Counted from the first letter of the stretch, positions 26,419-35,946 are shown. The stretch is 64,000 nt of DNA from Planctomycetota bacterium (GCA_016719295.1 JADKAF010000001.1:620001-684000), one strand, 5' to 3'. Notes: generated by a model not told the origin, from the letters alone. Program-made: numbers and translations.

Positions 26419-29400
26419 TCAGCGCTTCCGCGGACGCGAGCGCGGAGCGCGCTCGGCCGCACGCGGCTCGCGCTCCGCCGCCGCCTCACGCTCGACCTCG
26501 GTCTTCGGCGCGGGCTGCGGACGCGCCGAGCGCGCGCGCGCCGGGCTCGCCGAACGCGACGGCTCGCGGCGCTCCGCGGTCGTCTCGACTTGCGGCTCCT
26601 CGCGCGTTCGGCGACGGCGCGGCTCGGCCGCGGGGCGCTCGGGCTCGCGCTCGCGCTTCGGCCGCTCGTCTTCGGCGGCGCGCGGTGCGCTCGCCTCGTG
26701 CTTCGCGCGCGCGCGGGGCGCGCGCTCGCCGGCGTCGCGCGGCGCCGACGAACGCGCCGCCGCGGCGGCGCGTCGCCGCGGCGCGGAGCGGGCGACCTCG
26801 AGCCAAGCCTCGGCGAGATCTCCGGCGCGCGCGCTGTTCGACGCGCGCGTCGTCGCCTTCGCACTCTCCTTCGCACTCGCCCGTGGCGCGGAGGTCTCGC
26901 GCTGCTCCGCGCGGGCCTTCGCCGTCCGCGGCGCGGCGCGGCGCGGTTCCGCTTCCACCTCGCGTGGCTCGGCTGCGCGCGGCGCGCTGGTGCGTGGCCC
27001 ACCCGTGCGCGATCTCTCCGCGCGCGGCTCGACCTCTCGTGCAGCCTCGTCACGCGGCGCCTCGGCGCGCGCCGAAGCGCGTCGCGCTTCGGTCGCCTGC
27101 CTCGTGCGCGCCCGCGGCTCGCGCGGAGCCTCGGCGCGCGCGGCCGGCGGCGCGTCGCCACGGCGCACGTTCGGCGCCGCCGAGGGGCGGGCCGGAGCTT
27201 CCGTGCGCGAACTCGGCTCCTGCTCCGGCGACGCAGCGGGAGGGCCTGCTTCGGCCCGGCGGCGCGTCGGAGCCGCGGGCCGCTCGTCGCGGGGCGCGGC
27301 GCTGCGCGTCGAACGCTCGCGCCTCGCGGCGGGAGCCTCGGCGCGCGACTCGCGCACGGTCTCCTTCGGAACGGCATCCGGACGCGCGGTCTCGCGCGCC
27401 GCGCTCGGAACCGCAGTCGCACGCGCGTTCTCGCGCGGAGCACTCGGAACGGCAGTCGCACGCGCGTTCTCGCGCGGCGCATTCGGAACGGCAGTCGGAC
27501 GCGCGGTCTCGCGCGCCGAGCTTCGGCGCTCCGGCGCCGCGGGGACGCGCGCTTCTTCGACGAGCTCGGCGCGGCGGCTCGGGCGCGCCGGCGGAGCGAC
27601 GGGGAGGCGCTCGACGGAACGCGGCGCGCGCGACGCGGCGCTCTCCGTCTCCTGTTCTGCGCGACGCGGCTTCTCCGTCGCGCGCGCGGCGCGCTCGGGC
27701 GGCGCGGCGGAGGCGCGCGGCGCCGAGCGCGTCGACGGGCGGCTCGCTTCCTCGCGCGATGCCGGCGGCGCTTCGCGACGCGCTTCCGCGCGGAGGGGCG
27801 GCGAGGTTTCGCGCGAGCTCGTGCGCCGTCTCTCCTCGCGCGGTGGCTCGCTGGCGCGAACCGAGCTCGTGCGTCGGGGCGACTCCGCGGGAGGAACGGC
27901 AGCGGCGCTGCGAGGCGGCGCTGCCGGGCGATCGGCGGAAGCGCGCGGGGGGATCGATCGAGGCTCCGCGAGCGAGCGCTGCGACGGCGCCGTCCGTTGC
28001 TCGGGCGAGGAGGCCGCCGCGGCGCCGTTCGCGCGCGCCGGCTCCGCGCCGCGGCGCGCCGCGGGTCGCGCGCTGCGCGTATCGCGCTCTTCGCGGGTCA
28101 TGGCGCCGAACGCCGCGGGCTCGTTCCCCTGAGGCTCCGCGCTCGCGCGCAGAGGCGCTGCTTCGCGCCGGGGGCGTTCCTCGCGCCGCGGGCGCTCTTC
28201 GCGCGTCGCAGCTTCGTCGCTCCGCGGACGCTCGTCGCGCGACGCTCGCTCCGATCGAGCGGGCCGCTCGCGGCGCGATTCGTGCGGCGGGCGCTCGTCC
28301 GAGCGCGCCGGACGTTCTTCGCGCCTGTCGCGCGCCTCGCGAACGTCGCGCGTATCGCGCCCATCGCGCCCATCGCGTAAGTCGCGCCCATCGCGCACGT
28401 CGCGCGTATCGCGTACGTCGCGGTCGCGCACCGCGCGACCCTCGGGTGCGCGCTCGCGTTCCTCGCTTGCACCGCGCGGAGCTTCGCGCTCCTCGCGCGG
28501 CGGACGCTCGCTCCGGCGGCGCTGCCCCGGATAGGGCGCGATCTCGTCGAGCGTGGTCTCGCGCACCTCGACATCGATCTTGCTGCGGATCAGCGCCCAC
28601 TTCTTGCGATCGCTCGGCGCGACCAGCGTGATCGCGCGACCGCTGCGGCCGGCGCGGCCCGTGCGGCCGACGCGGTGTGCGTACTCGGTCGCTTCGAACG
28701 GGACGTACGCGTTCACGACCTGCGTCACGTGCGAGATGTCGAGGCCGCGCGCCGCGACGTCGGTCGCGATGAGCGCCTTCAGCTTCTTCGCGCGGAAGGC
28801 CTCCATCACCTGGAAGCGCGCGGCTTGGTCGAAGCCGCCGTGGAGCGCGTGGATCGCGTGCGGCAAGCGGCGGAGCCGCCGATAGATGATGCCGACGTCC
28901 GTGCGCTTCTTGCAGAAGACGATGAAGGTGTCGTCGACCGAGCTCGCCGCGATCAGGCGCGCCGCGGCCTCGCCGCGCTCTTCCTCGCCGATCGGGATCC
29001 AGAACTGCTCGACGGTGGAGGCGGTCTTCGTGCCGAGCGCGGTCGCGACCTCGATCGGATTCACCGTATGCTCTCGCGCGAGGCGCAGGAGATCGGGAGG
29101 AAAGGTCGCGGAGAAGAGCAGCGTCTGCCGTTCCTTCGGCAGGTAGTTCAGGATCTTCTTCACGTCGTCGAGGAAGCCGATCTCCAGCATGCGATCGGCC
29201 TCGTCGAGCACCGCGAACTCCGTCCACGGGAACTGCACGAAGCGCTGCTCGTAGAGATCGATGATGCGGCCGGGCGTCGCGACGACGATCTGCGCGCCGG
29301 CGCGCAGCGCCTTCACCTGAGGCATCATCGGTTCGCCGCCGACGACGAGGGCGACGGTCAGGCCGCGCACCTTGCCGAGGCGCTGCAGCACGTCGCCGAC

Positions 29401-29790
29401 CTGCTGCGCGAGCTCGCGCGTCGGGCAGAGGACGAGGGCGAGGATGCTGGTGCGACCGGGCTCGAGCTTGGCGAGGATCGGCGCGCCGAAGGCGAGCGTC
29501 TTGCCGGTGCCCGTCTCGGCCTTGGCGATGATGTCGCGGCCTTCGAGAACGGGACCGATGGCGAGGGCCTGGATCGGCGTCGGCTTCGAGATGCCCATGG
29601 CATCGAGCTCGCGCAGGATGTCGTCCCCGAGGGACCACTCGCGGAAGGAGGCGATATCGGGAGCATCCGTGGTCGGATGCAGCTCTTCGACGGGACCGCT
29701 CGGGCGCGGAGCCTTGGGCTCACTGCTGCCGGAGCGCGGACGGCCGCGGCGCGGAGCGCGGGAGCGAGACGAGGGGGACGAGTTCGGAAT
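26419..29790 (-). CDS. DEAD-box RNA helicase with very long Arg-rich disordered tail; probable ATT start
   Basis: About 1123 residues if translation starts at the ATT at 29790. The first in-frame ATG (29598) lies inside the conserved Q-motif region and would remove it. Upstream, in frame, are the Q-motif residues (SFREWSLGDDILRELDAMG, then PTPIQ). No ATG, GTG or TTG occurs between the preceding TAG and 29598. An AGGAGG lies 5 nt before the ATT. The helicase core has Walker A AETGTGKT, DEAD box VLDEADRM, SAT motif FSATFPP and HRVGRTGRAGR. The core ends near 28518. The remaining 699 codons are Arg/Glu/Ala/Pro/Ser-rich with no predicted fold. A role in RNA remodelling, ribosome assembly or RNP condensates is inferred from the family. 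Confidence 0.88.
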   Translation of the reverse strand: MPNSSPSSRSRAPRRGRPRSGSSEPKAPRPSGPVEELHPTTDAPDIASFREWSLGDDILRELDAMGISKPTPIQALAIGPVLEGRDIIAKAETGTGKTLAFGAPILAKLEPGRTSILALVLCPTRELAQQVGDVLQRLGKVRGLTVALVVGGEPMMPQVKALRAGAQIVVATPGRIIDLYEQRFVQFPWTEFAVLDEADRMLEIGFLDDVKKILNYLPKERQTLLFSATFPPDLLRLAREHTVNPIEVATALGTKTASTVEQFWIPIGEEERGEAAARLIAASSVDDTFIVFCKKRTDVGIIYRRLRRLPHAIHALHGGFDQAARFQVMEAFRAKKLKALIATDVAARGLDISHVTQVVNAYVPFEATEYAHRVGRTGRAGRSGRAITLVAPSDRKKWALIRSKIDVEVRETTLDEIAPYPGQRRRSERPPREEREAPRGASEERERAPEGRAVRDRDVRDTRDVRDGRDLRDGRDGRDTRDVREARDRREERPARSDERPPHESRRERPARSERASRDERPRSDEAATREERPRREERPRREAAPLRASAEPQGNEPAAFGAMTREERDTRSARPAARRGAEPARANGAAAASSPEQRTAPSQRSLAEPRSIPPRASADRPAAPPRSAAAVPPAESPRRTSSVRASEPPREERRRTSSRETSPPLRAEARREAPPASREEASRPSTRSAPRASAAPPERAARATEKPRRAEQETESAASRAPRSVERLPVAPPARPSRRAELVEEARVPAAPERRSSARETARPTAVPNAPRENARATAVPSAPRENARATAVPSAARETARPDAVPKETVRESRAEAPAARRERSTRSAAPRDERPAAPTRRRAEAGPPAASPEQEPSSRTEAPARPSAAPNVRRGDAPPAARAEAPREPRARTRQATEARRASARAEAPRDEAAREVEPRAERSRTGGPRTSAPRAAEPREVEAEPRRAAPRTAKARAEQRETSAPRASAKESAKATTRASNSARAGDLAEAWLEVARSAPRRRAAAAARSSAPRDAGERAPRARAKHEASAPRAAEDERPKREREPERPAAEPRRRRTREEPQVETTAERREPSRSASPARARSARPQPAPKTEVEREAAAEREPRAAERAPRSRPRKR
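27368..27523 (-). repeat. Four in-frame 39-bp repeats within the helicase tail
   Basis: Units start at 27368, 27407, 27446 and 27485 and encode 13-residue repeats of the form RE(T/N)AR(P/A)xAVPxAx. Another low-complexity stretch near 28335-28430 encodes RDxRD repeats. Both lie in the disordered tail of the DEAD-box protein and keep its reading frame. Confidence 0.8.
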
Positions 29791-30143
29791 GGCGACCTCC
29801 TGGGGTCGGCCGAGAGTGAGGAGCAGATGAGAGGCCGCGATTCTAGTGAGGCTCGCGTTCCCGGCCTAGCAGCCTGTTGAAGAAGTGCCTCGAGCCTGGG
29901 AGCGATGCGTGGGGCGTCCCACCGAGGCGCAGGAACGGGCGCTGAAGCGGCTGTTTCCGCCAGCTTCCGGCGACGCAGGCGGGGCGAGCGAGGCTCGTTC
30001 GCCAGACCGAAGTCGGTCTTCGACACGCTGCTCGCCCCGGTCTGTCGCCAGCGTCGGCTCGCGGCCCGCGGAGCACGCGGGCCGGGTTGCCGAGCGGCCT
30101 CTCGCGCCGTCTCGCGCTTCGAAGGCGCGTGGCCGCGAGGAGC
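29791..30143. other. Noncoding stretch between helicase and SGNH genes
   Basis: No convincing gene is seen here. It holds the leader of the helicase gene, a sequence at 29871-29890 (AGCCTGTTGAAGAAGTGCC) that recalls conserved ends near some insertion sequences, an AGACCGA/TCGGTCT inverted repeat at 30004-30019, and an 8-bp perfect hairpin (30063-30070 with 30076-30083). The latter lies 60-80 bp downstream of the minus-strand SGNH gene and may terminate it. Confidence 0.45.
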
Positions 30144-31013
30144 TCAGCTGGGCGCCTTCGCGCGGCGACCCGCGCGCTCCTTCGCGAAGCCTTCGCGGGC
30201 CTCGCGCACGCAGCGCGCGAGCAGGGCGGCTTGCGCCTCGTCGAGCGCGATCAACGGCGGCGGTGTCGGGGTGCCGGTCGGCAGGGCGGGATCGCGCCGT
30301 GCGGGTAGCTCGCGCGCGAGCGCGCGCGCCGGACGGCCCTGGATCGCCTCGAGGAGCAGCGCGGCGGCGAGATAGGAGCCGCAGGGCGCGGCATGGCTGC
30401 CGTCCTCCGCGTACAGGCTCAGGGGAGCCGAGGCCGCGTTGCCCGCCACCGGCGTCTGCTCGCGCTTGGATCCCGCGCGCTTCGCGAGTGCGGCATGGCG
30501 TTCGAAGGCGCGCCCGACGGGCGCCATCGTTGCACCCAGCTCGGCGGCGATCTCTGCGTAGGCCTCCTCGAGGCCCGCTCGTTGCTCGGGGTGATCGCGC
30601 CGCGCCCAGGTGCAGAAGAAGACGACGCGCGTGCTCGTCTTGGCCGCCGTGGCGTGCAGCTCGCGGACGGCGGCGTGGAAGGCCGCGCGATCGAGGAGCG
30701 GGAGCTGGCTCTGCTCCTGAAGGACCAGGACCTCGAAGCGCCCGGTGGCGAGCTTCTCGGCGACCGCGCCGCTCTCCACGTGGTTCCGCAGCGTCGCCCC
30801 GCCGATCGCGATCGACTCGACCTCGAGCGGGCGCGCGCCCTTCTCGGCGGCGGCGAGCCCTCGAACCATCCAGGGCACGTCGTTGCCATAGGTGTACGAG
30901 TTGCCGACGAAGAGCACGCGCAGCGGCGAATCGGCCCCCGCGGGCACGGCGGAGCGCGGTGAGGGCTCCTGGGCGAGGCAGAGCGCGAGCGCGGCGAGGG
31001 CGAAGGCGAGCAT
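30144..31013 (-). CDS. Exported SGNH hydrolase (DUF4886-like)
   Basis: 289 residues from the ATG at 31013. A signal peptide (FALAALALCLAQ) precedes the SGNH block I, RVLFVGNSYTYGNDVPW. Then come ESIAIGGATLRNH (block II Gly region), VLVLQEQSQLPLLD and, near the C-terminus, LYAEDGSHAAPCGSYLAA, which carries the block V Asp-x-x-His pair. The GNSYT form and the overall pattern fit the DUF4886 subgroup often found in planctomycetes and Bacteroidetes. The substrate is unknown, probably an acylated glycan. It is divergent from the symporter genes. Confidence 0.82.
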   Translation of the reverse strand: MLAFALAALALCLAQEPSPRSAVPAGADSPLRVLFVGNSYTYGNDVPWMVRGLAAAEKGARPLEVESIAIGGATLRNHVESGAVAEKLATGRFEVLVLQEQSQLPLLDRAAFHAAVRELHATAAKTSTRVVFFCTWARRDHPEQRAGLEEAYAEIAAELGATMAPVGRAFERHAALAKRAGSKREQTPVAGNAASAPLSLYAEDGSHAAPCGSYLAAALLLEAIQGRPARALARELPARRDPALPTGTPTPPPLIALDEAQAALLARCVREAREGFAKERAGRRAKAPS

Positions 31014-31087
31014 GCGCGGGATTCCTCGGTGGCGAACGCGCTCACGATAACTACGCTCTCTCCACGCGTCGCCCTCGCGAGGAGCCC

Positions 31088-31414
31088 ATGCCGAAGGAAT
31101 CGCGCCGCAGCGAGCTCGAAGCCGCGGCCCATCGTCGCTACTGGTCGCACAGCGTGCGCACGATCGCGCTGCTGCTGCTGCTCTGGGCCGCCTTCGGACT
31201 GGGCTGTGGCGTGCTCTGGGCCGATGCGCTGAACCGCTGGTCGATCGGGGGCTTCCCGCTCGGCTTCTGGTTCGCGCAGCAGGGGAGCTTGCTCGGGTTC
31301 CTGCTCCTGATCGCGATCTACGCCGTCGCGATGGGGCGCTTCGATCGCCGGCTGCGCGCGGAGCTCGACGCGGCGCGGGCAGCCGATCCGGCGAGCGAGG
31401 AGCGACGCGCATGA
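31088..31414 (+). CDS. DUF4212 small subunit of sodium/solute symporter
   Basis: 108 residues with two hydrophobic helices (TIALLLLLWAAFGLGCGVLW and GSLLGFLLLIAIYAVAMG). The segments HRRYWSHSVRTIALLLLLW and GFPLGFWFAQQGS are hallmarks of DUF4212. Members are encoded next to a VC_2705-type sodium:solute symporter and are taken to be its small subunit. The stop overlaps the start of the symporter gene (ATGA). An AGGAG lies just before the start. Confidence 0.93.
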   Translation: MPKESRRSELEAAAHRRYWSHSVRTIALLLLLWAAFGLGCGVLWADALNRWSIGGFPLGFWFAQQGSLLGFLLLIAIYAVAMGRFDRRLRAELDAARAADPASEERRA

Positions 31415-33225
31415 GCGTTCAGGCTTGGACCTTCCTCATCGCCGGGGGGACCTTCGCGCTCTACCTCGCGATCGCCTGGTGGGCCCGCGTCAGCGACACG
31501 AAGGGCTTCTACGTCGCGGGCCAGGGGATCCCCGCCGCGGCGAACGGCATGGCGACCGCCGCCGACTGGATGAGCGCCGCGAGCTTCCTCTCGATGGCCG
31601 GGCTCATCGCGAGCATGGGCTACGCGGGCGGCATGTATCTGATGGGCTGGACCGGCGGCTACGTGCTGCTGGCGCTCCTGCTCGCGCCGTACCTGCGGAG
31701 AGCGGGCCACTTCACCGTGCCGGGCTTCGTCGCCGATCGCTATGGCTCGAACTTGGCCCGCGGCCTGGCCGTGCTCTGCGCGCTCTTCATCAGCTTCACC
31801 TACGTCGCGGGGCAGATGCGCGGGGTCGGCATCGTGTTCTCGCGCTTCCTCGAGGTCGACGTCGAGATCGGCGTGATGATCGGCGTCGCGATCGTCTTCG
31901 TGTACGCGACGCTCGGCGGGATGAAGGGCATCACCTGGACGCAGGTCGCGCAGTATTGGGTGCTGATCACGGCGTTCCTCGTGCCCGCGATCGCGATCTC
32001 GATCCGGCTCACCGGCGTCGCGGTGCCGTCGATCGGGATGGGCAGCACGCTCCTCGACGGCTCGGCGAGCTTGCTCGCGAAGCTGGATCAGCTCCACGCC
32101 GACCTCGGATTCGCGTCCTACACGCAGCCCTTCGAGGGCGAGTGGGACAAGACGAACGTCTTCTGCGTGACCCTCGCGCTGATGGCCGGCACGGCGGGTC
32201 TGCCGCACGTGATCGTGCGCTTCTACACGGTGAAGAACGTCGCCGCCGCGCGCTGGAGCGCCTTCTGGGCGCTCGGCTTCATCTTGCTGCTCTATCTCAC
32301 GGCGCCCGCGGTGGGTGCCTTCGCGCGCTACTACATGCTCTCCAGCCTGCACGGGAAGACCGAGGCCGAGCTGCCGCAGTGGTTCCGCTCGTGGCAGCCG
32401 ACGGGGCTCGTGCTCTGGCTCGACGACGGCGACGGCAAGGTGGCGTTCTACGGGACGCGCGATCCGGGACGCTTCGCCGAGAGCGAGATCTTCCGCCGCG
32501 GGGCGCTCAACGCCGACGAGCTCGCCACCGTGCGCGTAGAGCACCAGAAGTGGATCGACACGCGCGGGAGCGCCGGCGCCGATGGACGAGCGATCCTGCG
32601 CGCGAAGGGGCTCGCCGGCCCCGACCAGGACATCCTCGTGCTCGCGACGCCGGAGATGGCCGAGCTCGCGGCATGGATCGTGGCGCTGGTCGCGGCGGGG
32701 GCGCTGGCCGCGGCGCTCTCCACGGCGAGCGGGCTCCTGCTCGTGATCTCTTCCAGCGTCGCGCACGACCTCTACTTCCGCTGGATCGATCCGCAAGCCA
32801 GCGAAGCGAAGCGCTTGCTGGTGAGCCGCGCGGTGATCGGTGTCGCCGTGGTGATCGCGGGCATCTTCGGCATCTACCCGCCGGGCTTCGTGAGCCAGGT
32901 CGTCGCGTTCGCCTTCGGGGTCGCGGCGGCGAGCTTCTTCCCCGCGCTCGTGCTGGGCATCTTCTCGCGGCGCGTGGGTGGAGTCCCCGCGATGTGCGGC
33001 ATGGCCGCGGGCGCGCTCTTCACCGGCTGGTACATCATCGCCAGCGTCTACGGCGGCATGGAGCCCTGGTGCTTCGGCATCAAGGCGCAGGGCATCGGCG
33101 TCGTCGGCATGCTGCTGAACTTCGGCGTCGCGCTGCTCCTGACGCCGCTCTTCCCGAGGCCGGACGAGCGCGTGCAGCGCTTGCTCGACGAAATTCGCGA
33201 GCCGGAGTCGGGAGCGGCGGCGTGA
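31411..33225 (+). CDS. Sodium:solute symporter, VC_2705/ActP-like (probable acetate or short-chain acid uptake)
   Basis: 604 residues with about 13 hydrophobic helices. Conserved SSS-family segments include DTKGFYVAGQGIPAAANGMA, ADWMSAASFLSMAG, YLRRAGHFTVPGFVADRYGS, YVAGQMRGVGIVFSRFL and ATLGGMKGITWTQVAQYWVL, all close to ActP acetate permease. A soluble insert of about 100 residues (about 320-410), rich in charged residues, interrupts the membrane region as in VC_2705-type members. Its function is inferred from the family: sodium-coupled uptake of acetate or similar monocarboxylates. It is coupled to the DUF4212 gene by a 4-bp overlap. Confidence 0.92.
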   Translation: MSVQAWTFLIAGGTFALYLAIAWWARVSDTKGFYVAGQGIPAAANGMATAADWMSAASFLSMAGLIASMGYAGGMYLMGWTGGYVLLALLLAPYLRRAGHFTVPGFVADRYGSNLARGLAVLCALFISFTYVAGQMRGVGIVFSRFLEVDVEIGVMIGVAIVFVYATLGGMKGITWTQVAQYWVLITAFLVPAIAISIRLTGVAVPSIGMGSTLLDGSASLLAKLDQLHADLGFASYTQPFEGEWDKTNVFCVTLALMAGTAGLPHVIVRFYTVKNVAAARWSAFWALGFILLLYLTAPAVGAFARYYMLSSLHGKTEAELPQWFRSWQPTGLVLWLDDGDGKVAFYGTRDPGRFAESEIFRRGALNADELATVRVEHQKWIDTRGSAGADGRAILRAKGLAGPDQDILVLATPEMAELAAWIVALVAAGALAAALSTASGLLLVISSSVAHDLYFRWIDPQASEAKRLLVSRAVIGVAVVIAGIFGIYPPGFVSQVVAFAFGVAAASFFPALVLGIFSRRVGGVPAMCGMAAGALFTGWYIIASVYGGMEPWCFGIKAQGIGVVGMLLNFGVALLLTPLFPRPDERVQRLLDEIREPESGAAA

Positions 33226-33268
33226 GCGCTGCGTAGGAACGGCGTCGATCTGCGAGGACTCGCCACTC

Positions 33269-34586
33269 ATGCTCGCCTCCCGTCTCCTCGGGCTCGCCCT
33301 CTGCGCCGCCGCTGCGGCGCAGGAGGGTGAGATCGTCGTTCCCGCGCAGGATCCCGCCCCGGCCCCGGCCCCGGCCCCGGCCCCCGACGCTGCGCGCCGC
33401 GCTCGAGCCGGCGTCCGCGATCGAGGTCGAGAAGCTGCTCTTCGGCCCGTCGCGCTACGGCGTCCTCCTCGCGCCGAACGACATCCAGCAGGTCGCGGTC
33501 GCGGGCAGCCCGCTCGAGCTCGTGCGCTTCGCCGACGAGCTCGAGCTGCGCGGCGCGGGGCTGAAGAAGCCGCAGCGCTTGAAGAAGGCCGGCGACGTCG
33601 AGCTCGCGGGACCGGAAGGGACCGCGACCCTGCGCTGCACGCCGTTCCGCGGCGCGTTGCCGGGCGTCATGACCAGCGAGAACCCGATCGTCGTGCAGTG
33701 GCACGTGATGCGGCTCGAATCACGCGCGGCGCACTTCGACGGCCTGCCTTCGCTCGCGCTGCTCGACGCGAACCTGAACGGTAGCTGGCTCGACTTCGGC
33801 ACGGATCTCGTGCTGCGCGGCGAGGAGCGGATCGCGACGAAGCTGTCGAAGACGATGCCGCTCGGCGAGCGCTGGTATGGCGTGAAGAAGGCGGACGGTG
33901 CCGCTGCGTCCAGCGAAGCAGCGCTCGAGCTCGGCGCGTTGGAAGCGAAGCTCGGTACGCTCGACCCGCGCGACGCCTCGCGCTTGCCCGCGAGCTGCAC
34001 CCATCTCGTGCTCGTGAACGGCAGCCAGGACGAAGCGCTCTTCGCCGTGGGGCAGGAGCCGCTGCGTTTGCCACTCGGACCCTATCGCCTGCGTCACGCC
34101 GTCTGCGGCGACGCGTACGAAGCGCTCGGCGGAGAGGGCCTGGAGCCTTGGTGCACGGTGACGCTGGAGGAGACCGCGCGGCCGAGCTTCGGCGCGCCGT
34201 ATCGCCTGCGGCCGTTCGGCATGGGCTTCAAGGACCTCGATGCTCCCGTCGGAAGTGGTAGCTCGTTCTCCTCGGCGGGCGGGCGCATCGTCTTCCACAT
34301 CCACGGCACGCGCGTGCGCGGCGGTGCCAGCGAGATCTGGGATCGCGTCCGAGAGGGCGCACTCGCACGCGTGCTCGGTGCGACTTCGTTCGCCGAGAAG
34401 AATGCGCGTCTAGGCACTACGATGCAGAACGGCAAGCCCGGCAAGAGCGAGAGCTGGTGCTTCGCGAAGAAGGGCAGCTACGAATCGCCGGCGTCCGTCA
34501 CCGACCGCACGGCGTCGTTCTGGATGGAGCTCGAGGTGGAGGGGTTCGGGGACCTGCGGGTGGATGTGCCGCTGGGCTCGCGCTGA
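33269..34586 (+). pseudogene. Secreted protein of unknown function, frame broken by one extra C
   Basis: A signal peptide (MLASRLLGLALCAAAAAQEGE) at 33269 is followed by a Pro-Ala repeat encoded by GGCCCC units (33361-33384). The run of Cs in the last unit is five (33381-33385) where the others have four. That puts the mature domain in the next frame (LRAALEPASAIEVEKLLFG onward to 34586). With four Cs the frame runs through and gives a single protein of about 438 residues. The mature part has no motif I recognise; it contains FDGLPSLALLDANLNGSWLD and a C-terminal WCFAKKGSYESPASV. It may be a pseudogene, a phase-variable gene, or a sequencing or assembly error at a homopolymer. Confidence 0.65.
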
Positions 34587-34694
34587 TGCGCTCCATGCTC
34601 GGTGATCGCGCGGGCGTACGAGCAGGAGACGGCCGATCCTCGGGGCCTCGCTGAAGGCGCCGCTGACCATGCGTCTACTTGCACCGTCGTGGAA
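34587..34694. other. Gap between secreted-protein gene and RAYT element 1
   Basis: Just over 100 bp of ordinary GC-rich sequence before the repeat begins. No gene or clear signal is seen. Confidence 0.4.
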
Positions 34695-35075
34695 CGCGTC
34701 GACGCGAGATCGGTACCCGAACCCACGACGAGCGCGAACATGCGGACGCGAGGTTCGCGACGACCGCTCCGCCAGCCCTACGGCGAAGCAAGCGCCGCGC
34801 CCGCCGCGCGTGAACGACTTCGAACGACACCGAGCGTCGACGCGCCTACGACGTCGGGTGCGATTCGAGAGCGAGCGCGGCGGTCACGTCGCTTGCATCG
34901 CCTTTGGGATGCGGCTCCGCTGCGTCGATAGACATCGTGCGCCGTTTCGGAGCCCGCGGGAGGCGGGGGCTCCGAAACTCATGCTACGGGAGGAATCGGA
35001 CGTCGACGCGAGAACCGCGTCGAGAGACATCGGTTCGTCGCCCGCGCGGCAGCAGGGCGACAACGTGGCTTAGCT
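34695..35075 (+). repeat. RAYT repeat copy 1 (left, upstream of transposase 1)
   Basis: A long repeat shared with copies 2-4. The main hairpin has perfect 12-bp arms GTTTCGGAGCCC (34944-34955) and GGGCTCCGAAAC (34967-34978) around an 11-nt loop. A second, smaller hairpin pairs GCATC (34895-34899) with GATGC (34908-34912). Degenerate direct repeats beginning TCGACGCG flank both hairpins. Confidence 0.82.
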
Positions 35076-35208
35076 GCGAGCTCGGCGCGCGAGCAACGTC
35101 GCTCTATCAAGAATCCGACTTTGTATGAAACCCAAGACGCCTCCTCTTCGTTCTCCATGCTGGAACGATATCGGGGAAGGCGACGTAGGATGAGGCAGAG
35201 GAGGACGC

Positions 35209-35946
35209 ATGCGCCGCAAGGTTCAACAGCTCGAGTTCGACTTTCGTCAGCATGGTGGGAAGCGCAAGGGTGCGGGACGAAAGCCGAAGAACGCCAAACC
35301 CGGCATGCCGCACCGTCAGCGCTCGACGAAGAAGCGCGGCGAGCCGCTGCACATCACCGTGCGACTTGCGGAGGGCCTGCCGTCGCTGCGCCGAGGTGAC
35401 GCGCTGAAGCTCGTGCTCGCTGCGCTCAGCGCGAGCAGCGATCGCCACGGGATGCGGACATCCACTACTCCGTGCAGGGCAATCACCTGCACCTGCTCGT
35501 CGAAGCCGATGATCGTGAGTGCGTCGCGCGCGGCATGAACGCTCTGCTGAGCCGCTCGCGCGCACGCCGAACAAGCTCTGGGGTCGCAGCGCCAAGGTGT
35601 TTCCCGATCGCTATCACGACGAGGTGATCTCGACGCCGGCGCAGGCGAGAATGCGCTGCGGTACGTGCTGCAGAACGGTAAGAAGCACGGCGTCGTGCCG
35701 CGATCGTCGATCGATCTTTGCTCGAGCGCGCCCGTGTTCGAGGGTTGGATGGAGCGCCTGTCGATCGCCGCGATCCCAGCCGCACCAGTGGTGGCCACCG
35801 TTGCGCCCGCCTCGACCTGGCTGCTCACCACCGGCTGGCGCCGCCACGGATTGCTCGACATCCACGAGCTGCCGCATCACGAGAAGCAGGCCGGCCGACC
35901 GCGAGCGAACCTCGCCGATGCAAGCCGCCGAGCAACCTCGCGCTAA
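35209..35946 (+). pseudogene. RAYT-like Y1 transposase, disrupted by three frameshifts
   Basis: The start (MRRKVQQLEFDFRQHGGKRK) and end (LLTTGWRRHGLLDIHELPHH) match the intact transposase at 49.2-49.9 kb almost word for word. Three frame changes interrupt it: after SDRHGMR, within the ALLSR region, and near QARNALRY. The His-x-His residues (NHLHLLVEA) survive in a shifted frame. A good AGAGGAGG ribosome-binding site precedes the ATG. The frameshifts mean no functional protein is expected. Confidence 0.88.

Noticed and set aside
24316..28380. A plus-strand open frame of 1354 codons across CutC, esterase and helicase-tail genes
   Set aside because: It opposes recognisable proteins on the minus strand and its translation is Arg/Ala/Ser-rich with no motif; GC-rich codon bias keeps it open.
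26419..28518. The helicase tail as a separate gene joined by an error
   Set aside because: The frame continues without a break from the catalytic core through in-frame 39-bp repeats and ends in a basic KR-rich terminus typical of helicase tails.
27050..29638. An alternative minus-strand frame of 862 codons in the helicase region
   Set aside because: The true helicase frame has all DEAD-box motifs; this is a shifted frame through Arg-rich sequence.
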